Positions 17,166-25,356 of a DNA stretch of 64,000 nucleotides are shown piece after piece. Each line of letters opens with the position of its first letter. The stretch's first letter is position 1. Source of the DNA: Klebsiella pneumoniae (lineage in GTDB: Bacteria > Myxococcota_A > UBA796 > SXON01); the NCBI GenBank assembly GCA_945861635.1, contig CAMAWH010000011.1:57417-121416 (forward strand), given 5' to 3'. A program made the translations under genes and the position numbers. The notes beneath the pieces were generated by a model. It was not told the origin of the DNA, did no database searches, and was given only the letters and a program-made list of their open reading frames with translations.

Positions 17166-18575
17166 ATGAACGCCCGCACCGTTGCCAAATCCGCCGTCAA
17201 GATTTTTATCACGGTCGCCATTTTCGTGGCGATCTTTGCGGAGTTCGGTGGTGGGCCGGTCGAAGTGTCTCGGCCGGCGCTTGCCGATGGCACCGCACTG
17301 TACGCGGCGAACCCAGCGATGCCCGGTTTCGTCGGAAAGGTCAAGGCGAAGCTGACGGGCGCGACGTTGCCGGAGGCAACCGTTCCGCTCGCCTTCGATC
17401 GCGCGTGCAAAGCCGCTGCCGAGGGGAGCGTGTTCGTTCGCACCATGGACGGGAAAGTCGTGAAATTCAAGGCGTTGCGACACTGTGAGCAGGACGTGCT
17501 CACCACAATCCTCGTCGTCGAGGACGGTCCAGTAGCGGCGCTGGCCTCCGCCACCACTCCGACGGTGTGGGTCATCGAGCAGGGCTTCCAGCTCGTTCCC
17601 ATGGACATGCACGACCTGTGGCGCGAAATCCGCTCGGTCGATCCAACGAAATTCGCCCTGTGGTTCCTGTTTGCGGTCGGGATCAAGCTTGTCGGCATTC
17701 TCGCCAACGTCGTGCGTTGGCGGGTGCTTTTGGCCGGGCAAGGGGTGAACCTCGGATTTGGTTGGCTGACATCGAGCTACTTTGTCGGACGATATTTCGG
17801 CATCGTGACGCCCTCGACCATGGGGTTGGACGGCTGGCGCCTCTACGACACGATCCGCGCGACCCGAAAGCCGGTGGAGTGCACCACGGCCATCGCGGTG
17901 GAACGCGTCATCGGCCTCGTCGGATTATTGGCCGTAATCCTGGCATTCATGCCATTCGCCGACTTGGGTGGGCGTGATCTCGCCGACGTGATGAGCGCAC
18001 TGAAAATCCCGATTGCGGCAGGCCTTTTATTCGGCCTGCTGCTGCTGCTCCAGCCGGGCTGGTTCGCGGGTTTGGCGCGAATCGTGCCTTCCGCGCGCGT
18101 CCGGCGTTTCCTGGGCAGTGCCATTGAAAGCGCGACGGCGTACTCCTCACGACGCAGCGCGCTTCTGATCGCTCTGGGCTGCGCCGTGATCGGCCAGCTT
18201 ACGACGATGTTCATGTATTTCGGCAACGCAATGGCGCTGGGTGTCACCGGCGTCGGCATGACCCAGATTCTGTATGCATCGGCCGTGATGACCCTTGGCA
18301 CCTTCTTGGCGCCTTCGGCATCGGGGGAGGGCGTCCGCGAGCTCGTGTTCGTCGCGCTCCTTGGCGGCCACACCACTGCGGCCAAGGCCTTTCTTGTCGG
18401 GCACCTCGGGTTCTGGATTGAAAAGCTGCCGCTCTCGATTCCCGGCGGAGTCTTCCTGATCCGCGCGCCCGACGCGTACAAGCGCGTCACGGCCGAAGAT
18501 CTGAGGAAGCTTCGTGAGGAGACCTCCAAGGTAGACGCCGAACATGCTGACCGGGCGGCCCCGACGCCGAGGTAA
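17166..18575 (+). CDS. LPG_synthase_TM / flippase-like integral membrane protein
   Basis: 469 aa. A first transmembrane helix (VAKSAVKIFITVAIFVAIFAEF) is followed by a periplasmic domain of about 120 residues. Then come about seven helices with the family pattern WRVLLAGQGVNLGFGWLTSSYFVGRYFGIVTPSTMGLDGWRLYD (residues about 185-230) and AVERVIGLVGLLAVIL. This matches the lysylphosphatidylglycerol synthase transmembrane (UPF0104) family, used in lipid or glycolipid flipping. The soluble aminoacyl-transferase domain of MprF is absent, so lysyl-PG synthesis is not implied. The substrate is unknown. Confidence 0.8.
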   Translation: MNARTVAKSAVKIFITVAIFVAIFAEFGGGPVEVSRPALADGTALYAANPAMPGFVGKVKAKLTGATLPEATVPLAFDRACKAAAEGSVFVRTMDGKVVKFKALRHCEQDVLTTILVVEDGPVAALASATTPTVWVIEQGFQLVPMDMHDLWREIRSVDPTKFALWFLFAVGIKLVGILANVVRWRVLLAGQGVNLGFGWLTSSYFVGRYFGIVTPSTMGLDGWRLYDTIRATRKPVECTTAIAVERVIGLVGLLAVILAFMPFADLGGRDLADVMSALKIPIAAGLLFGLLLLLQPGWFAGLARIVPSARVRRFLGSAIESATAYSSRRSALLIALGCAVIGQLTTMFMYFGNAMALGVTGVGMTQILYASAVMTLGTFLAPSASGEGVRELVFVALLGGHTTAAKAFLVGHLGFWIEKLPLSIPGGVFLIRAPDAYKRVTAEDLRKLREETSKVDAEHADRAAPTPR

Positions 18576-18615
18576 TTCTCGACGCTCGGACGGCGTCCTT
18601 GCTAGACTGTCGGCC

Positions 18616-19473
18616 ATGCTCCTTGTCGTGGCCCTCGCGTTTGCCGCCGTTCCGGAAGAACTCTCCATCCGGGCAATGGACGATTATGGTGGTTCATCGA
18701 CGGAAGTCGGTGCATCCGGCTCCGACTGGGTGACGGCCGGATACAAGGAGATGGCCAAAGAACTCGGGGCGGCCATCGCCAACAAACCGATGGTGCCAGG
18801 GGAAACGCTGGGCGTGTACGGTTTCCACGTGGGCATTGCGACCACGGTCGGGTTCATCAAGACGGGCAAGCAGGACGGCACGAACCCCTCCGGGTGGGAC
18901 CTGGCGGATCCTCAGGAGGACCCGGTACCGGTAATTTTCATCCCGCAGGTGCAAATCCGGAAGGGCCTGCCCGCCTCGCTGGAGCTTGGGGCGAACTTCG
19001 GATGGATTGGGATGTCGCAGACCGGCGTTGTCGGCGTTTTCGGGCGATGGGGAATTCTGGAGGGTTACAAACCGCTTCCCGACGTATCGCTGCAGCTCGG
19101 ATACGCGGGGTACGTTGGAAACGATGAGTTGGAGGTCGGGGTCGTCGACCTCTCCGCCACCGTCGGGTACACGCTTCCGTTTGGCAGTACGCCCGGGATC
19201 CACTCCGCGTCGTTTTCGCCGTTCGTCGGCATCGGTCTGAACGAGATCCATGCCGCCCCGCGCGGTGACCTTTCGCGCACAGGACTCTCCGGTCGCATTC
19301 CTGAAGTCAACGGAATCGACGCGAAGGATCCTAACTTCGATGCCAGCTTTGCTCCGATCGTGGTGGATGGTGGCTTCCGCATTCTCAACGGCGCCTTCTC
19401 CGCCACCGTGTCCGGCACCTACGCCCCAAGTATACTCCCGACCGTCAACGTGGGCTTCGGGTTTACCTACTAG
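18616..19473 (+). CDS. Predicted outer-membrane beta-barrel protein
   Basis: 285 aa from the ATG at 18616, giving the signal MLLVVALAFAAVPEE. The rest is strand-rich: LGVYGFHVGIATTVGFI, QVQIRKGLPASLELGANFG, VSLQLGYAGYVG, VVDLSATVGYTLPF, and a C-terminal strand TVNVGFGFTY ending in an aromatic residue, as barrel proteins do for BAM recognition. No specific family is recognised. It is immediately followed, with a different frame and 17 bp, by the large 19491-21692 envelope gene. Confidence 0.7.
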   Translation: MLLVVALAFAAVPEELSIRAMDDYGGSSTEVGASGSDWVTAGYKEMAKELGAAIANKPMVPGETLGVYGFHVGIATTVGFIKTGKQDGTNPSGWDLADPQEDPVPVIFIPQVQIRKGLPASLELGANFGWIGMSQTGVVGVFGRWGILEGYKPLPDVSLQLGYAGYVGNDELEVGVVDLSATVGYTLPFGSTPGIHSASFSPFVGIGLNEIHAAPRGDLSRTGLSGRIPEVNGIDAKDPNFDASFAPIVVDGGFRILNGAFSATVSGTYAPSILPTVNVGFGFTY

Positions 19474-19490
19474 CGCCGGCCGCGTTCGCT

Positions 19491-21692
19491 GTGGGGTTGG
19501 GCCTCCGCGTCGAGGCGGAAGTGTTGCCAGGGCTTCGCGAGATTCGTGGCACGGTTACGGCGGACGGCCCCGTTGTGTGGATGGACCCGCTCGCGGTGCT
19601 CCCGTCCCCGGAGACCAACCGGGACACGCTGCGCACGTTTCCGGACGCCGCCAATACCGGAAGCGTTGTGTGGCAGGTGCGACCCTCCCTAGCGGGTGTC
19701 ATCGCATTCCGTACGCAGTTGCCGGAGCGTTTCGGGGACGTCGGCTGGCTGCCTGGCCGCGGCATGTGGGCGAATGGCGGGTGGTGTCCGCTGCCCGTCG
19801 ATGAGCGAGGGAATGCCCTCGTTGTGGACTGGACGGTGCATGTGCGCGTACCGAACGATTCCGTGGGCGTGCTCGGGGGCCGGACGGGAACGGATCTTCA
19901 TTGGGCGGGTCGCGGGGATCGTGCGCCCCTCGCCGTGCTCTCCCATGCGCACGTCACAGATGTGGTGGTTGCGGGCGGAAATATTCGCTTTGTCGAGACG
20001 GGTCCACCGGAGCGCCATACCCACCGGGAGGTGGAGCGAATCGTCGCAGAGGCGTGGCCGTTTGCCGGGCCTCCAAACCTTGTCATCGTCGAGGACTTCG
20101 ACCTCCAGCGACTGGCGCGGCCGGCGCCCGGCATGGTCTTTCTGGCGGACCGGGCGTTTCGCATTTTTCCGGGTCTGGAGCGCTTCCATCGGTCGGCCGT
20201 TCGGAGAGCGATCCTTGCCGCATCGGCGCCGGCCCCGGACGCATGGACCCGCGAATTTGTTGCGACCGGGCTTGAATCTGGCCTGCCCGTTCCCTCAGTG
20301 AAATCTGCGCTGGGTTGGCTCGCCTGGAACCCGGTCGTGGACGAATTGCTGTACGACGGGACGCTTCCGTACTTCACGGATGTCTTCAACGAGGCCCATC
20401 AGGACGCACCCGACTGGATTGGAGCGCGCTCCTCGAGAATTGCGGGGCGCGCCGCGGCGCTTCAACTCGACGACATCGCGGGGCCCGGCACGGCGAGCAA
20501 TCTGGCTGGACTCGTCATCGCCGGCGCGTCGGTGGAGCAGGCGGCGGGCCTGCTGGCGATTCCCGACGAGGTGGTATCCGCGTGGTCCGCGCCCTACGTC
20601 CCCACGCAGAACTACCGAGCGGAGAAAGGCAGAATCGTGCGGGATGCCCCCGCCGATGCGCCGCAGGAGACGGTACGGTTTGATGTCGATGGCGAACGCC
20701 GTCCGCCCTGGTTCACGGCGACGGGCCCCGATGCTCTGGTGATTCGTGACGCCCATCGCATTCGCGTGGACCCCGACGCCCACACCGCGGAGGGCGAACT
20801 CGCGGACAATAGTTGGCCCTCGCGGTGGACGCCGATCTTGACGGGGTGGGTGGACGACATCTCGCCTTCACAGGGCACATTTACGATCTGGGGGCAGCTG
20901 GCGCTTCGCCGCCAGAATGACAGTCGGAATCTCTACTTCGGCGCTCTCTCCCACGATGCGCAGGACCTCGCGTCGGCGGAACTGGGGTGGGTGCGTTGGC
21001 TGGGTCCGCTGCTCGACCGTCGGCGTCGCCAGCACAGGTTTTATCTGCTCACTGGACCGTCCATCCTCGATCCGGCCTTTCGCCCAACGAACGCGGGTTC
21101 CGTCGCGATTGGCGGCACCGCGAACTACACCTGGGACACGCGCGAGGAGGAGGCGGTGGCGTTCGAGGGACATCGTTCTTCGGTCGGCGGAGGCGGCGGT
21201 TTCATCCCCGGCGCAGGCGTGGCGTGGGCGACGGCCGGCGTGTCCCACGCCCATCTCCTGCCGGTCTCCCCTCGTTTTGTGTTTGCGGCACGCGGGAAGG
21301 CGGGGTGGTCGTCGGGAGTGGTCGAACACAGGCTTTTACCCATCGGTGGCGCCGATAACGTCCGTTCTCTTCCAGAAAATGGATTTGTCGCGAATGAGCG
21401 GGCCGTCGCCAGCGTTGAGGTGCGATGGGCTCCCCTCCGGCACGCATCGCTCCCCCTTGGCGTGGCGTGGTTGGATGAGATTCAATTCGTCCCCGGCCTC
21501 GATTCCGGCATCGGATGGCGCGGCAGCGAGATGGCGGCGGGGGTGGGGGCGACGTTCGGCGTCTTTGGGTCGGCTGATTTCCTGGGTGCCAAGCCGGAGC
21601 TGGTCGGAGTATCGTTCGCGTGGCCGCTCTGGTCGCAGGGCGTCGCGGCCACCGGCCCGCAAGTCTACCTCGCCTTCAATCATGCTTTCTAA
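19491..21692 (+). CDS. M1-peptidase-like domain fused to a BamA/Omp85-type barrel
   Basis: 733 aa from the GTG at 19491. Residues 1-about 170 resemble the N-terminal beta domain of M1 aminopeptidases (RTQLPERF, ANGGWCPLPVDERG, WTVHVRVPNDSVGV). The next part is helical, but the HExxH zinc site is absent; the equivalent region reads ERFHRSAVRRAI, so it should be inactive. The last 300 residues are strand-rich with GGADNVRSLPENGF, resembling the GG-x-x-x-VRGY loop of BamA/Omp85 barrels, and end in YLAFNHAF. Upstream in-frame codons overlapping the previous gene read VYLLAPAAFAVGLGL, a signal-peptide-like stretch, but no ATG, GTG or TTG precedes it before a stop at 19332. Export therefore needs an unusual start or a sequence correction. 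Confidence 0.65.
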   Translation: MGLGLRVEAEVLPGLREIRGTVTADGPVVWMDPLAVLPSPETNRDTLRTFPDAANTGSVVWQVRPSLAGVIAFRTQLPERFGDVGWLPGRGMWANGGWCPLPVDERGNALVVDWTVHVRVPNDSVGVLGGRTGTDLHWAGRGDRAPLAVLSHAHVTDVVVAGGNIRFVETGPPERHTHREVERIVAEAWPFAGPPNLVIVEDFDLQRLARPAPGMVFLADRAFRIFPGLERFHRSAVRRAILAASAPAPDAWTREFVATGLESGLPVPSVKSALGWLAWNPVVDELLYDGTLPYFTDVFNEAHQDAPDWIGARSSRIAGRAAALQLDDIAGPGTASNLAGLVIAGASVEQAAGLLAIPDEVVSAWSAPYVPTQNYRAEKGRIVRDAPADAPQETVRFDVDGERRPPWFTATGPDALVIRDAHRIRVDPDAHTAEGELADNSWPSRWTPILTGWVDDISPSQGTFTIWGQLALRRQNDSRNLYFGALSHDAQDLASAELGWVRWLGPLLDRRRRQHRFYLLTGPSILDPAFRPTNAGSVAIGGTANYTWDTREEEAVAFEGHRSSVGGGGGFIPGAGVAWATAGVSHAHLLPVSPRFVFAARGKAGWSSGVVEHRLLPIGGADNVRSLPENGFVANERAVASVEVRWAPLRHASLPLGVAWLDEIQFVPGLDSGIGWRGSEMAAGVGATFGVFGSADFLGAKPELVGVSFAWPLWSQGVAATGPQVYLAFNHAF

Positions 21693-21704
21693 ATCGGAGT
21701 CTCC

Positions 21705-22070
21705 ATGCTGATCCTGTCGCTTCTCGCTTGTGAACTGTTCGATCCTTCGAAGGTCGGCGCGTACTCGTGCAGCGAGTATTGCCCGCAGGTGATCGACAAG
21801 ACGGACGCGTGTGCGGAGGCCCAGTACGAGGCAGAATGCGCCAAGCTCGATTCGGGCTGCCCGGAATATTCGGAGGACGAGCTTCAGGCGTACGCAGCCG
21901 AGGGAAACGGCGACTGGGGCACGAAGTCCAAGGAGGAAATGCTGAGTTCGTGCGAGGCGGATCTCGCGGCCTCAGAGAAGTCCGAAACGCAGTGCAACGC
22001 CGAGACGGCGACGATCAACAACCTCAGCTGCGATGAAATTCTCGGGCTCATCGGCGGACTCGGCGGGTAG
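21705..22070 (+). CDS. Small Cys-rich lipoprotein
   Basis: 121 aa. The signal MLILSLLAC puts the lipobox Cys at residue 9. The mature chain is acidic, with eight more Cys spaced as pairs (YSCSEYC, DACAEAQYEAEC, and later SSC, TQC, LSC), pointing to several disulfides in a compact periplasmic or surface domain. The tail is Gly-rich. No family is recognised. It follows the M1-like/barrel gene by 12 bp and is probably co-transcribed with it. Confidence 0.75.
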   Translation: MLILSLLACELFDPSKVGAYSCSEYCPQVIDKTDACAEAQYEAECAKLDSGCPEYSEDELQAYAAEGNGDWGTKSKEEMLSSCEADLAASEKSETQCNAETATINNLSCDEILGLIGGLGG

Positions 22071-22083
22071 CCGCGCCAGGCGG

Positions 22084-22099
22084 TGACGGACGTCGGTCA
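22084..22099. promoter_or_regulatory. Operator copy 1 (near-perfect palindrome)
   Basis: TGACGGACGTCGGTCA, a 16-bp palindrome with one mismatch. It is the first of two copies whose left ends are exactly 20 bp apart, about two helical turns. The sequence type resembles operators of TetR-family dimers. Confidence 0.65.
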
Positions 22100-22103
22100 G
22101 GGG

Positions 22104-22119
22104 TGACGGACGTCCGTCA
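22104..22119. promoter_or_regulatory. Operator copy 2 (perfect palindrome)
   Basis: TGACGGACGTCCGTCA, a perfect 16-bp palindrome 20 bp after copy 1. A -10-like AATAAT at 22131-22136 would put its -35 region (about 22108-22113) inside this palindrome, so a bound dimer would block or directly contact RNA polymerase. No regulator gene is adjacent. Confidence 0.72.
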
Positions 22120-22160
22120 GGCCGTTGTCCAATAATCGAGGTTGAACCAACGGCACGCGA

Positions 22161-22181
22161 CGTGCAGACCGGGTCTGCACG
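22161..22181. promoter_or_regulatory. 21-bp perfect palindrome just before the 22194 start
   Basis: CGTGCAGACC, a central G, then GGTCTGCACG: two perfect 10-bp arms ending 12 bp before the ATG at 22194. In RNA the tight stem could hide the ribosome-binding site; in DNA it could be an operator for a second regulator. It differs in sequence from the tandem operators upstream. Confidence 0.65.
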
Positions 22182-22193
22182 CCCGAGTTGCCG

Positions 22194-23840
22194 ATGTCCG
22201 CGTACGCGCAGCCTGCTCAATCGACGTCGACGCCGACCGTTGCCCCTGCCGCTGCAGCCTCGTCGCAAGCGCGCAAACCCGCGGCGAGCAATTCGGACCG
22301 TCAGGAGGACCTCGGCCTGGTGGGAGAGTTCATGGCTGCCGCAGCAGATTTGACCGGATTGGGTCCGATGGTCAGTGTCGTGCTCGATGCGCTCGAGCTC
22401 GACGATGCGTTCGAACTGGCGTGGCCCATTCGTCAGGATGCGTCCGTGCGCGCATGGCTCTGTTGCCTCGACGTGTCCTCACTGATTGAGCAGGCCCCAC
22501 ACGCGATGGCGTGCATTCTCGATCAGGTGTGGAAGCCCGGCGTCGGGGTTGAGCTGCAAGGGGCAGGCGACCTGACCCTCGCTTTCGGTGAGCTTGCCGC
22601 GGAAGCGTCGGTGCGCGTCGTGCGTGGGAAGAATGGTTTCGAGGTCCAGGTGGCGGGCGGACGGGGGCTCGGCGCCGTGTGTGGCCTCGGTTCCGCCGTT
22701 TATGGAGCGGAGGGCGTTTCCGTCGGGGGGGCCGCGGCCGGGGCACAGATTGGGACAAAGGGCAGCTTTGTCGCGCAATGGTTGCTGGGTACCGATGTCG
22801 TACTGGGCTGCGCGGCGGACGCCGTGTGGGGCGGATTTGTCGCGGGGAGCGGCTACAAGGAAATCGCGAGCGCGATGACGCGGACGCTGGCCTCCGCGAA
22901 GCCGGAGTCGTGGTCCTTCGCGAACCAGGCCGTCGCCAGCGCGACGGCAACGGCAGGCGTATACAATGGCGCGGCTGCCAAGCTGAATGCTCAGGCCGGG
23001 ATGACCGTCGGGCAGGTGGGCAACGACGAATTCGTGGAGATCGGTTTGGGGATGGTTCACGATTCACCCCATCGAATAATGTTTTTGGAGCGGTGCGGGT
23101 TCGACGGCGAATTCGAAGCCGCGGGTGCCGTGCGAATGACTGGAGACTGGCAGTCATTCCTGGCAGGCGACGCCGCGAGGGTCCGATTCTACGTCCGCAT
23201 CGCGATTGACGGCCAAATGGACGTGATCGAAACGCGTGACCTGGCGACACTCGTGCGGTTCCTGAGCGGCCACGCCCGTGCGGAGGCAGGAGGTGCGTTT
23301 CGCGCGACGCCGAAGGAGATGACGCGCGCCCCCGACATCGCCCTCACGCGGTCTGTCGAACGTCGTGTCTCGCTCGATAGCATTTCGAGCCTCCTCGGCT
23401 GCAGTCTGGCCACCATCAACCACGGTGTTCCCGATCTCGCCTCGGTCGAGAAGGACGCAATCCTGTGCGGTTCCGTGCGCGTGGAAGCGGAGGCGATCGC
23501 TGCGGCAATCGGCACGGGGATTCGGTGGAATGATGTGCGTACGCCCGAAGACATGGCCGTACAAATTGCCGAGGTAGTAGCTGCATTCGCCGTCGGTGGC
23601 GTTACGCCGGACGTGTCCGCGTTGCCCGCGATGAATTGGTCCGCTGCGCGCGCGTGGGCGCGCGTAGAGGACGCGAGCCTGGAGCTTCGATACTGCGTGA
23701 AGGCGGGATTTGGAGGGGGGATCTCGGACGTGGCCAAGTTGGAAGGGAAAGCCACGGCCGCGGTCACCGGCATCGTGCGCTCGGACCTGCCGATGCGCGT
23801 CGTCATGGAACAGCGCAAGAAGCTCTTCCTCCTCGAATGA
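22194..23840 (+). CDS. Unrecognised 548-aa protein behind a palindromic control region
   Basis: 548 aa from the ATG at 22194; an in-frame TTG two codons earlier is possible. No signal peptide. The first 40 residues are an Ala/Ser/Thr/Pro/Gln-rich flexible tail (QPAQSTSTPTVAPAAAASSQ). A helical segment follows (EDLGLVGEFMAAAADLTGLG), then a Gly/Ala/Val-rich region of short strands (FEVQVAGGRGLGAVCGLG, VSVGGAAAGAQIGTKGSF, LNAQAGMTVGQVGNDEFVEIG) like a repetitive beta structure, and a C-terminal mixed region with RVSLDSISSLLGCSL. No known domain is recognised and no catalytic motif stands out. The elaborate operators upstream mean its expression is tightly controlled. The carbamoyltransferase-like gene starts 18 bp downstream. 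Confidence 0.72.
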   Translation: MSAYAQPAQSTSTPTVAPAAAASSQARKPAASNSDRQEDLGLVGEFMAAAADLTGLGPMVSVVLDALELDDAFELAWPIRQDASVRAWLCCLDVSSLIEQAPHAMACILDQVWKPGVGVELQGAGDLTLAFGELAAEASVRVVRGKNGFEVQVAGGRGLGAVCGLGSAVYGAEGVSVGGAAAGAQIGTKGSFVAQWLLGTDVVLGCAADAVWGGFVAGSGYKEIASAMTRTLASAKPESWSFANQAVASATATAGVYNGAAAKLNAQAGMTVGQVGNDEFVEIGLGMVHDSPHRIMFLERCGFDGEFEAAGAVRMTGDWQSFLAGDAARVRFYVRIAIDGQMDVIETRDLATLVRFLSGHARAEAGGAFRATPKEMTRAPDIALTRSVERRVSLDSISSLLGCSLATINHGVPDLASVEKDAILCGSVRVEAEAIAAAIGTGIRWNDVRTPEDMAVQIAEVVAAFAVGGVTPDVSALPAMNWSAARAWARVEDASLELRYCVKAGFGGGISDVAKLEGKATAAVTGIVRSDLPMRVVMEQRKKLFLLE

Positions 23841-23858
23841 GCGCGATAGGGTTCGGCG

Positions 23859-24611
23859 ATGCTTACGCTGGGCCTCTGGACGGGTCTGCGCGCTGCAGCA
23901 GCGGTTGCTCGCGGAGGCACGCTGCTGGCCGCGGTGGAGGACGTGTGGATCACGCGCCGGATGGCGTCTTCGGGGTTCCCGGCCGGGGCTATCGATGCGG
24001 CGCTCGACGCCGCCGGGGTCCGGGCAAGGGACGTGGAGCGCGTCGTCGTGGTCAGCCGTTTTCCGTTGCGATGGGCGCCAGCGGTGCGACGCTGCCGCAT
24101 TGCCGGGTCCATCGCCGGGGTTCCCGTCGAGCGGGCCCTCGCGACGGCGTTGGCGGCGGGCGCTCCGGTATTTGAGGGTGCCGCGGCGATCGGTGCCGCC
24201 CTGGCCGGCGAACATGGTGTCGTGCACCCGCTCTCCCCGGACGCCGCGTGGGGCCCGGCGTACGACGAGCAGGCGTGCTACCGCGCACTCTCCGCCGCTT
24301 CACTTCCGAGGGACAAAGTCGAGGATGCCGATGCCTTGGCGGTTGCCTGCGTCGCGCAGGGACGGGAAGTGGCGCGATTTTCTGGCGCGATGCGGTTCGG
24401 CCGGCCGGGGCTGGAGCGTGCCATCCTGGTGCCCGCGCCCGCGCCGCGTGATCTTGCTGTGGGCGTCGTAAGCGGAGCGGCGATTGCCTACCGCGCGTTG
24501 ACCGGAATTGACGGGCTGATCTGCTGCTCGCCCGGCGATGTCGTTCGCTGGTGGCGCGCCGGAAACGGACAGGTCTTGTTGCTCGGCCCATGGGTATTGC
24601 GCCGGTCGTGA
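23859..24611 (+). CDS. Miniature carbamoyltransferase-like protein
   Basis: 250 aa against about 550-620 for NodU/CmcH/TobZ carbamoyltransferases. The N-terminal 65 residues keep the family pattern (TLLAAVEDVWITRRM, GFPAGAIDAALDAAGV, RDVERVVVVSRF). The second half keeps the C-terminal domain pattern: WGPAYDEQ, then VARFSGAMRFGRPGLERAIL in the place of GRMEFGPRALGNRSIL, then DGLICCSPGDVVRWW and LLLGPWVLRR in the place of the PIVCTPEDA and LVLGPYLL elements. The central TsaD/Kae1-like core with its metal-binding His residues is missing, and the conserved Pro-Arg-Ala-Leu is altered. It is either a degenerate enzyme or a non-catalytic relative that works with the 22194-23840 protein. Confidence 0.68.
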   Translation: MLTLGLWTGLRAAAAVARGGTLLAAVEDVWITRRMASSGFPAGAIDAALDAAGVRARDVERVVVVSRFPLRWAPAVRRCRIAGSIAGVPVERALATALAAGAPVFEGAAAIGAALAGEHGVVHPLSPDAAWGPAYDEQACYRALSAASLPRDKVEDADALAVACVAQGREVARFSGAMRFGRPGLERAILVPAPAPRDLAVGVVSGAAIAYRALTGIDGLICCSPGDVVRWWRAGNGQVLLLGPWVLRRS

Positions 24612-24642
24612 GGCGACTTTGGCAATCGCGCCTGGGCTGCTG

Positions 24643-25302
24643 CTACGACCGATCTGCGATTTGCGCCTGCACTTTGTAGAAGCTCGCGAATCCGTGCCAC
24701 AGCTCGCCGGACAGGTACCGGGTGGCGCCGGAGTCGCCCGCGGATTGTTGGCGTAGATAGTCATTTCGTCGGGTGCCGTGGGCGTCATCCCGGTCGCCTG
24801 GGTGGCGGAGGTTCATCTGGAACCGGACTACACCTGCGGAGCCGACGTGTACAAGCGTGACGGTGCCGGCGCCGTCGACGGACTCCACGACGGCGACATG
24901 GGTGAGCGCATCCCCCAGGCGGCCGTTTCCGTCGCGATCGTAGGTGTCATCGAAGAAGGCGACATCGCCGGGTGTCGGAACGCGCCGGTGGTGGGCGATG
25001 CCGAGGCGGACGGCCTCTTCCCACAACATCGCGGACGATCCTTTGAAGGGACAGTGCGCGCTGGCGAGCGCGGCTTCCACCAATCCCGAACAGTCGTAGC
25101 GGTAGGCCGTTCCTGCCACACTCAACTTGCTATCGCCGACGAAATTCTTGGCCGCCGACACAATCGCGCGTGCCGACGGCGGCGGTCCCTGTGTCGGGGT
25201 GTTCTGCGCAGAATCCTGAATCTCAGGGTCGAAGCCCATGCCGGACAGCGGACCCGGAAAACGCATGACGGGCGCGCAAGCGATCAACAGAGAGAGCAGC
25301 AC
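24643..25302 (-). CDS. NlpC/P60-family lipoprotein (peptidoglycan endopeptidase)
   Basis: 219 aa from the GTG at 25302, chosen because it gives the lipoprotein signal MLLSLLIAC. The NlpC/P60 cysteine peptidase core has the catalytic Cys in YRYDCSGLVEAAL and the His in DALTHVAVVESV, with a typical PTPGDVAFFDD motif between. A third polar residue should follow in LVHVGSAG. The family cuts D-gamma-Glu-diaminopimelate bonds in cell-wall peptides. It is convergent with the mini-carbamoyltransferase gene and follows EcsC on the same strand by 54 bp. Confidence 0.85.
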   Translation of the reverse strand: MLLSLLIACAPVMRFPGPLSGMGFDPEIQDSAQNTPTQGPPPSARAIVSAAKNFVGDSKLSVAGTAYRYDCSGLVEAALASAHCPFKGSSAMLWEEAVRLGIAHHRRVPTPGDVAFFDDTYDRDGNGRLGDALTHVAVVESVDGAGTVTLVHVGSAGVVRFQMNLRHPGDRDDAHGTRRNDYLRQQSAGDSGATRYLSGELWHGFASFYKVQAQIADRS

Positions 25303-25356
25303 GGTGCCATCCTTGGTGCCACCATACCGCCATTGACGCGGCAAGAGAAGAGTGTT

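Noticed and set aside
16383..17741. Minus-strand frame of 452 codons
   Set aside because: It is antisense to the barrel gene at 16398-17108 and the flippase-like gene start; its composition is typical of a shadow frame.
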